Assembly (NCBI GenBank): GCA_963760435.1
Contig: CAVXDE010000036.1
Location: 186,001-250,000, forward strand
Reading direction: 5' to 3'
Length of the DNA stretch: 64,000 nucleotides
Origin: JAFAXD01 sp963760435
GTDB lineage: Bacteria; Pseudomonadota; Alphaproteobacteria; Rhizobiales; Xanthobacteraceae
Shown here in pieces: positions 61,924 through 64,000 of the stretch. The position numbers and the translations under genes were made by a program. Position 1 is the first letter of the stretch, and each line of letters starts with the position of its first letter. The notes under the pieces were generated by a model that was given only the letters and a program-made list of their open reading frames with translations, did no database searches and was not told where the DNA came from.

Positions 61924-63933
61924 TCAGAACCGCCACCTCACATTGCCCATGACCGAGTTGTCCTGGATCCGGCTGGCGAGTTGGCCGAAATAGGCCACCT
62001 GCAACGCGAGCTGGCGCGTGAGGTTCAGATCGAACCCGGCTTCCACCAGAGCCGCGTCCTGCGCCAGCGGGACACCGGCGGTTACGAAAGACGCGCCATT
62101 GCTCTCGAACGCAAGTGCCGCGGTCGGATTGATGGTGCCGAAAGCATGCTGCCAAGCGGCCGAGACATGCGGGGTGACTACAAAGCCATTCGCGAGCACG
62201 TAGTTGATCGCTGCGCGAGCACCAAGGCTGGAATAACCGACATCTTCTGTACTGCTAGAACCGCTGAGCGCCGCAATGTTGTTGCTTCCGGTTTCGGCAA
62301 AGCCGTCAGTATTGAGATGCACGAACGCCAATCCGGCGAACGGTTCGGTAGCAATCTGCCCGAACGATGTGCCGTATCCCACTTCGCCAAACACTTGCGC
62401 CGTGGTCGCGTGATAGCGAGCGCTCTCAAAGTCCGAGAAACCGGGGAAGATGATGGCGCGGCTGGTATCGATCGTGTGGAAGCTCCCTGATGCAGCGCCG
62501 CGCAGGTTCCAAGGACCGAAGCTCGCCGCGGTGTAACCGGCAACATGGCCGGTCTCAATACCGGCGGAGCTTGTCGGGTCGGCGATGCTCAGAGACGAAT
62601 TGGTGTAACCGCCCGCTAGACCGACCAGCCAATTGGGCGCGAAGCGGCGGTCAATACCAGCGAAGACGCCGGCGAGATCGCGGTTCACGTTCGCGGCATT
62701 GCCATTGCCGTTGAGTTTGCCCCAGGCACCAACGCCTTGGGCCCACAACACAGTCTCGGGTGCAGGCAGCGCGGCAGGCGGCGGAGCCTTCACCGGAAAT
62801 GGAGCCTTGGATTGGGCCGAATACGCCAGGGCAGAATCCGAATCTAAATCGCCGGCATGAGAATCCGCCCCGCCCAGATACGCTAAAGTGGGCCCGCCGA
62901 GGCCAAGCGCCGCGCCTGGGCCAGCCCCGCCCATGAAAGACGCCTGGCGCATGCGCCCAAGCAGTGTCTCGCGCAGATAGACGCTATCGCTGAGGATCGC
63001 TGTGCGGGCGCTCGCGTGGACCTCGCCGTCGAGCTGCAGAAGTGCTTCGCGCAGTGGTGTTGGGTCAGTCCCGTAGTTGAGCAGATCGAGGCTGTTGTAC
63101 ATGCTGTCCATGCCGGTAAACAGCGCCGGATAAGGCCCGCGGTCGAGTGCGCCAGCTACCGCTCCGGCGTTCCCGCCTCCGGCGCGCGGTCCGTAGAGGA
63201 GTGCCAGGGCGCCGAGCGGCTGTGCCTCGACGAAGCTGCTTTGCGGCAGAAAAAGCGGGTATTGCGCCGACGAGCTGCATCCCGCCTGGTCCTGCTGTCT
63301 GCCAATCACATACTGCTGCACCGCGCCGCCGCGGCCCCACACGCCGGTCGGGTTATTCGGTGGAGCCGCGTTAAGGATCGGACCTGCCGTACCGAACAGG
63401 AGGCAAGTCCCTGCCGGCACCTGCACAATGGTCTGCATGGTCGGTGTGCCTGGGAGGGCCAACACGTCGCGGATTTGCTCAGGAGTGAGCCCGCGCACTG
63501 CATTTGATCCAACAATGAATGATCCTTGCTGACCATTCCCGGTGTAGAAGCGGACGAATTGCGTTGGCACTGCCGTCAATATGGCGACTGCAGACGACGA
63601 CGTAGAATTGACGAACGACAGCGTCGTTGGAGTTATGAGGCCGTCCAAAAAGTTGTTGGCATCAACCCCGTTGGTGATTGACGCCACGGACGTGCCCTGC
63701 TGGCCCAGCCTGGCAAAGCTCTGACCGCGTACCACCGGGCCAAGAACGATCTGGCCTGGAGGCAGAGGCCCTGTCTGAGAAGTCGCCGGGCCGGCGTAGG
63801 CGATGACGGCAAGCGCAGCGCAAACGGATGCGCGCCAGATCCGTCTGACCTGAGAACGTAGCCGCTCGCGTACTGTCCTAGTGAAGACTTGCTGCTCGCC
63901 CCCCTGCAAATATTTGCTGCCCGTCGCACTCAT
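61924..63933 (-). CDS. Autotransporter outer-membrane beta-barrel protein
   Basis: About 669 residues. An extended leader (RLRSQVRRIWRASVCAALAVIAYAGPATSQ) precedes a Gly/Ala/Asn-rich passenger (about 40-400) with a proline-rich linker (FPVKAPPPAALPAPETVLWAQGVGAWG), then a C-terminal beta-barrel of about 270 residues with alternating strands and the terminal phenylalanine of VRWRF needed for Bam recognition. The passenger has no recognised adhesin or enzyme domain. ATG 63933 follows GGGGGCG; a GTG at 63966 is less likely. Typical of type Va autotransporters in Rhizobiales. Confidence 0.88.
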   Translation of the reverse strand: MSATGSKYLQGGEQQVFTRTVRERLRSQVRRIWRASVCAALAVIAYAGPATSQTGPLPPGQIVLGPVVRGQSFARLGQQGTSVASITNGVDANNFLDGLITPTTLSFVNSTSSSAVAILTAVPTQFVRFYTGNGQQGSFIVGSNAVRGLTPEQIRDVLALPGTPTMQTIVQVPAGTCLLFGTAGPILNAAPPNNPTGVWGRGGAVQQYVIGRQQDQAGCSSSAQYPLFLPQSSFVEAQPLGALALLYGPRAGGGNAGAVAGALDRGPYPALFTGMDSMYNSLDLLNYGTDPTPLREALLQLDGEVHASARTAILSDSVYLRETLLGRMRQASFMGGAGPGAALGLGGPTLAYLGGADSHAGDLDSDSALAYSAQSKAPFPVKAPPPAALPAPETVLWAQGVGAWGKLNGNGNAANVNRDLAGVFAGIDRRFAPNWLVGLAGGYTNSSLSIADPTSSAGIETGHVAGYTAASFGPWNLRGAASGSFHTIDTSRAIIFPGFSDFESARYHATTAQVFGEVGYGTSFGQIATEPFAGLAFVHLNTDGFAETGSNNIAALSGSSSTEDVGYSSLGARAAINYVLANGFVVTPHVSAAWQHAFGTINPTAALAFESNGASFVTAGVPLAQDAALVEAGFDLNLTRQLALQVAYFGQLASRIQDNSVMGNVRWRF

Positions 63934-64000
63934 GCTCGCCCCCCGGCTTAGTGCGCTATCCGACACGAGCGTAACATCAAAAACACATTTTGACTGTTGT

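Overview
This looks like a piece of a Bradyrhizobium-like alphaproteobacterial chromosome (Rhizobiales, Nitrobacteraceae or close relatives). The signs are high GC, an AapJQMP-type amino-acid transporter, Bug/TctC solute-binding proteins, a DUF3551 protein, 'RRREFIxGLGSAAAWP' Tat leaders on ABC-type binding proteins, and several families of short dispersed repeats I associate with these genomes. No genus marker is present, so the assignment is an inference.

1-11.2 kb is ordinary core-like sequence. It holds sulfur and amino-acid genes (end of cysK, a mercaptopyruvate-type sulfurtransferase, a persulfide dioxygenase-rhodanese fusion, a cystathionine beta-lyase), a Bug protein, the aapJQMP operon with a frameshift in the Walker A region of its ATPase, and an M20 amidohydrolase. 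The lyase is followed by a cluster of about eleven degenerate CATAGATGAC units that I cannot explain.

11.2-33.85 kb is an integrated element. An intact tRNA-Lys(TTT) gene lies at its left end and a 47-bp copy of the tRNA 3' half at its right end, next to a P4-type tyrosine integrase. An identical 20-mer (two 9-bp units) sits just inside each end. The right third is satellite-prophage-like: integrase, AlpA-like regulator, SF3 primase-helicase, Rha-like protein, Nu1-like small terminase, short coiled-coil ORFs. The left part carries cargo and debris: two radical SAM enzymes, a membrane protein with a DUF7024-like domain, a class III cyclase-TPR protein with a nonsense codon, DNA-ligase fragments, a broken ridA and truncated Tat leaders.

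33.85-60 kb is accessory sequence that may be a second, decayed island. A tyrosine-recombinase remnant lies beside a 39/40-bp repeat whose other copy is near 60 kb. Its most striking content is a roughly 4-kb gene, split by frameshifts, for a protein with 14 YCF48/BNR-like repeats (enough for two seven-bladed propellers), membrane segments and a KAP-type P-loop NTPase. There are also a complete ISNCY/IS1202-like insertion sequence with target duplication, a papain-like pseudogene, a tandem pair of 'TNDxDKD' proteins, peptidoglycan-binding-domain proteins, a cysteine-rich secreted protein, a site-2-protease homologue, a glutaminase-STAS-cNMP fusion and a coupled metallopeptidase/ATP-grasp pair.

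60-64 kb has a small inverted-repeat element, a terminator, small secreted proteins, an acyltransferase end fused to another ligase fragment, and an autotransporter.

Many otherwise well-conserved genes carry single-base indels. From sequence alone I cannot separate real decay from assembly error, so the affected genes are given as pseudogenes with this caveat.
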